From a bacterium (GTDB lineage: Bacteria; Babelota; Babeliae; Babelales; GCA-2401785): DNA of 5,864 bases. A program made the translations under genes and the position numbers. A model generated the notes under the pieces. That model did no database searches, was not told the DNA's origin, and saw nothing but the letters and a program-made list of their open reading frames with translations. The stretch lies in NCBI GenBank assembly GCA_030629865.1, contig DAOVOC010000057.1, positions 1 through 5,864 of the forward strand. Direction: 5' to 3'. Positions 4,975-5,864 of the stretch are shown in pieces; position 1 is the stretch's first letter, and each line of letters begins with the position of its first letter.

Positions 4975-5864
4975 TCAAACTTGAGTGGCTATTGGTTCAG
5001 TCTTATTTTTATGTCCTGTGTAAAATAGGGCGATGCCTGCAAAAAGTAAAACTGCGGCGACAATTAGATTTCCTGTAATTATTTCTCCAAAGAACAATAT
5101 TCCGCCTGCGGTTACCAGAATTGGGAGTGAAAACCCGCATAGCGAAACAAGTGTTGCACTATGCTTTTTTAGAGCTTTTGTATAAAGAGTATATCCAATA
5201 ACATTGCCACCAATGATTGCATAAAGTAATGCATAAAGAGCTGGAAGGCTGCTTGAATCAAAGATTGCTGCCGAATGTCCGCATGCCAGTGCTGTTGCAA
5301 GAGCGATTATCCCTGCAATAGTCATAATTATGCCGTTAACTTCCATTGGTGTGTAAACGTTCGATTTTACTTTTGTTTGAACCATAATCCATCCGTAGCG
5401 GCTTGCAAGAACAGCTGCAAGGCCAGCCAACTCTGGAAGTGAAAAGATGGCCCATGTTTTTAGAGTTGCTTCAAGCGTTGAATGTGATGAAAGAAGGACA
5501 ACTATTCCAAGCATGCCCATAAGGATGCCGATTATTTTGCGCACCGAAAGCTTTTCGTTCCACAGCAAATATGCATAAAAAGCTGTGACAAACGGACCGA
5601 TGCTACTCAAAAGTACTGCCTTTGATGCTGGCATATGTGCGATAGCGTAAGCTTTTAAAAGAGATGGAGTCAAAGCTGTAAAAAGTGCAATGAGTAAGAA
5701 TTTTGTTCCATGTGTAAAAAATATTTTTTTCCATTTTATTTTACGTTTTACACTACTGATTGCGAGCAAAATAATTCCTGCAGGCAACATGCGCATGCCG
5801 ACAAAAAGAAGTGGAGAGAAAGTTTGTAGTACAAACTTTTTCGCTAAAATTGCGCCGGCAAGAA
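4975..5864 (-). CDS. EamA/DMT-family transporter, N-terminus cut by window edge
   Basis: An integral membrane protein of the drug/metabolite transporter superfamily; members export or exchange amino acids, metabolites or drugs, and the substrate cannot be told here. At least 295 residues are visible. An ATG at 5796 exists, but the frame is open from there to base 5864 and encodes LAGAILAKKF...SPLLFVG, the expected first EamA helix and the SP-x-x-F element before the conserved R of helix 2. The true start therefore lies beyond the window, and only a few to about twenty residues are probably missing. Two EamA repeats are seen. The first has MPASKAVLLSSIGPF...LLWNEKLS..KIIGILMGMLGIVVLL. The second has YTLYTKALKKHSATLVSL...ILFFGEIITGNLIVAAVLLFAGIALF. 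The usual family topology is ten helices. Its stop is only 9 bases from that of the convergent pseudouridine synthase gene, with no terminator between them. Confidence 0.92.
   Translation of the reverse strand, partial: LAGAILAKKFVLQTFSPLLFVGMRMLPAGIILLAISSVKRKIKWKKIFFTHGTKFLLIALFTALTPSLLKAYAIAHMPASKAVLLSSIGPFVTAFYAYLLWNEKLSVRKIIGILMGMLGIVVLLSSHSTLEATLKTWAIFSLPELAGLAAVLASRYGWIMVQTKVKSNVYTPMEVNGIIMTIAGIIALATALACGHSAAIFDSSSLPALYALLYAIIGGNVIGYTLYTKALKKHSATLVSLCGFSLPILVTAGGILFFGEIITGNLIVAAVLLFAGIALFYTGHKNKTEPIATQV

Overview
The window is AT-rich and compactly packed. It combines ordinary bacterial housekeeping genes with eukaryote-like or secreted accessory genes. An IS30-type element end, a possible Skp1/BTB-POZ-like protein, a leucine-rich-repeat protein with a secretion signal and short hypothetical membrane proteins beside translation genes suggest a host-associated or intracellular bacterium. 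Candidatus Dependentiae (TM6/Babeliae) is my best guess. This rests on gene style, not on a marker gene, so it is only moderately supported.

Left part (1-1875, all + strand) is the accessory region. It opens with the C-terminal end of an IS30-family transposase and the probable right terminal inverted repeat (about 111-137). Directly abutting the element is a 169-codon reading frame (140-649) whose first ~100 residues follow the Skp1/POZ pattern. A GC-rich hairpin terminator (about 696-735) separates it from a 234-residue leucine-rich-repeat protein with an N-terminal signal or lipoprotein-like sequence (761-1465). A 96-residue, two-helix, methionine-rich membrane protein (1585-1875) follows, with a plausible extended -10 promoter of its own.

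A strong, probably bidirectional terminator (1897-1934) closes this block and also serves the opposing operon. That operon, on the minus strand, is asnS (asparaginyl-tRNA synthetase, 4027-2642) followed 74 bases later by a small P-loop NTPase of the NadR/AAA_28 type (2567-1941, GTG start with a good Shine-Dalgarno). The asnS leader carries an unusual array: five GANTC pentamers at exact 8-bp steps, equivalent to about three copies of a 16-bp palindromic repeat.

Divergent from asnS is an RsuA/RluB-type rRNA pseudouridine synthase (4240-4965). It converges, with only 9 bases between stop codons, on an EamA/DMT-family transporter on the minus strand. The transporter frame stays open to the right edge, so the gene is cut by the window and its real start lies beyond 5864.

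Functionally, the right two thirds concern translation (tRNA charging, rRNA modification) and metabolite transport. The left third looks like a small, mobile-element-associated cluster of possible host-interface proteins.
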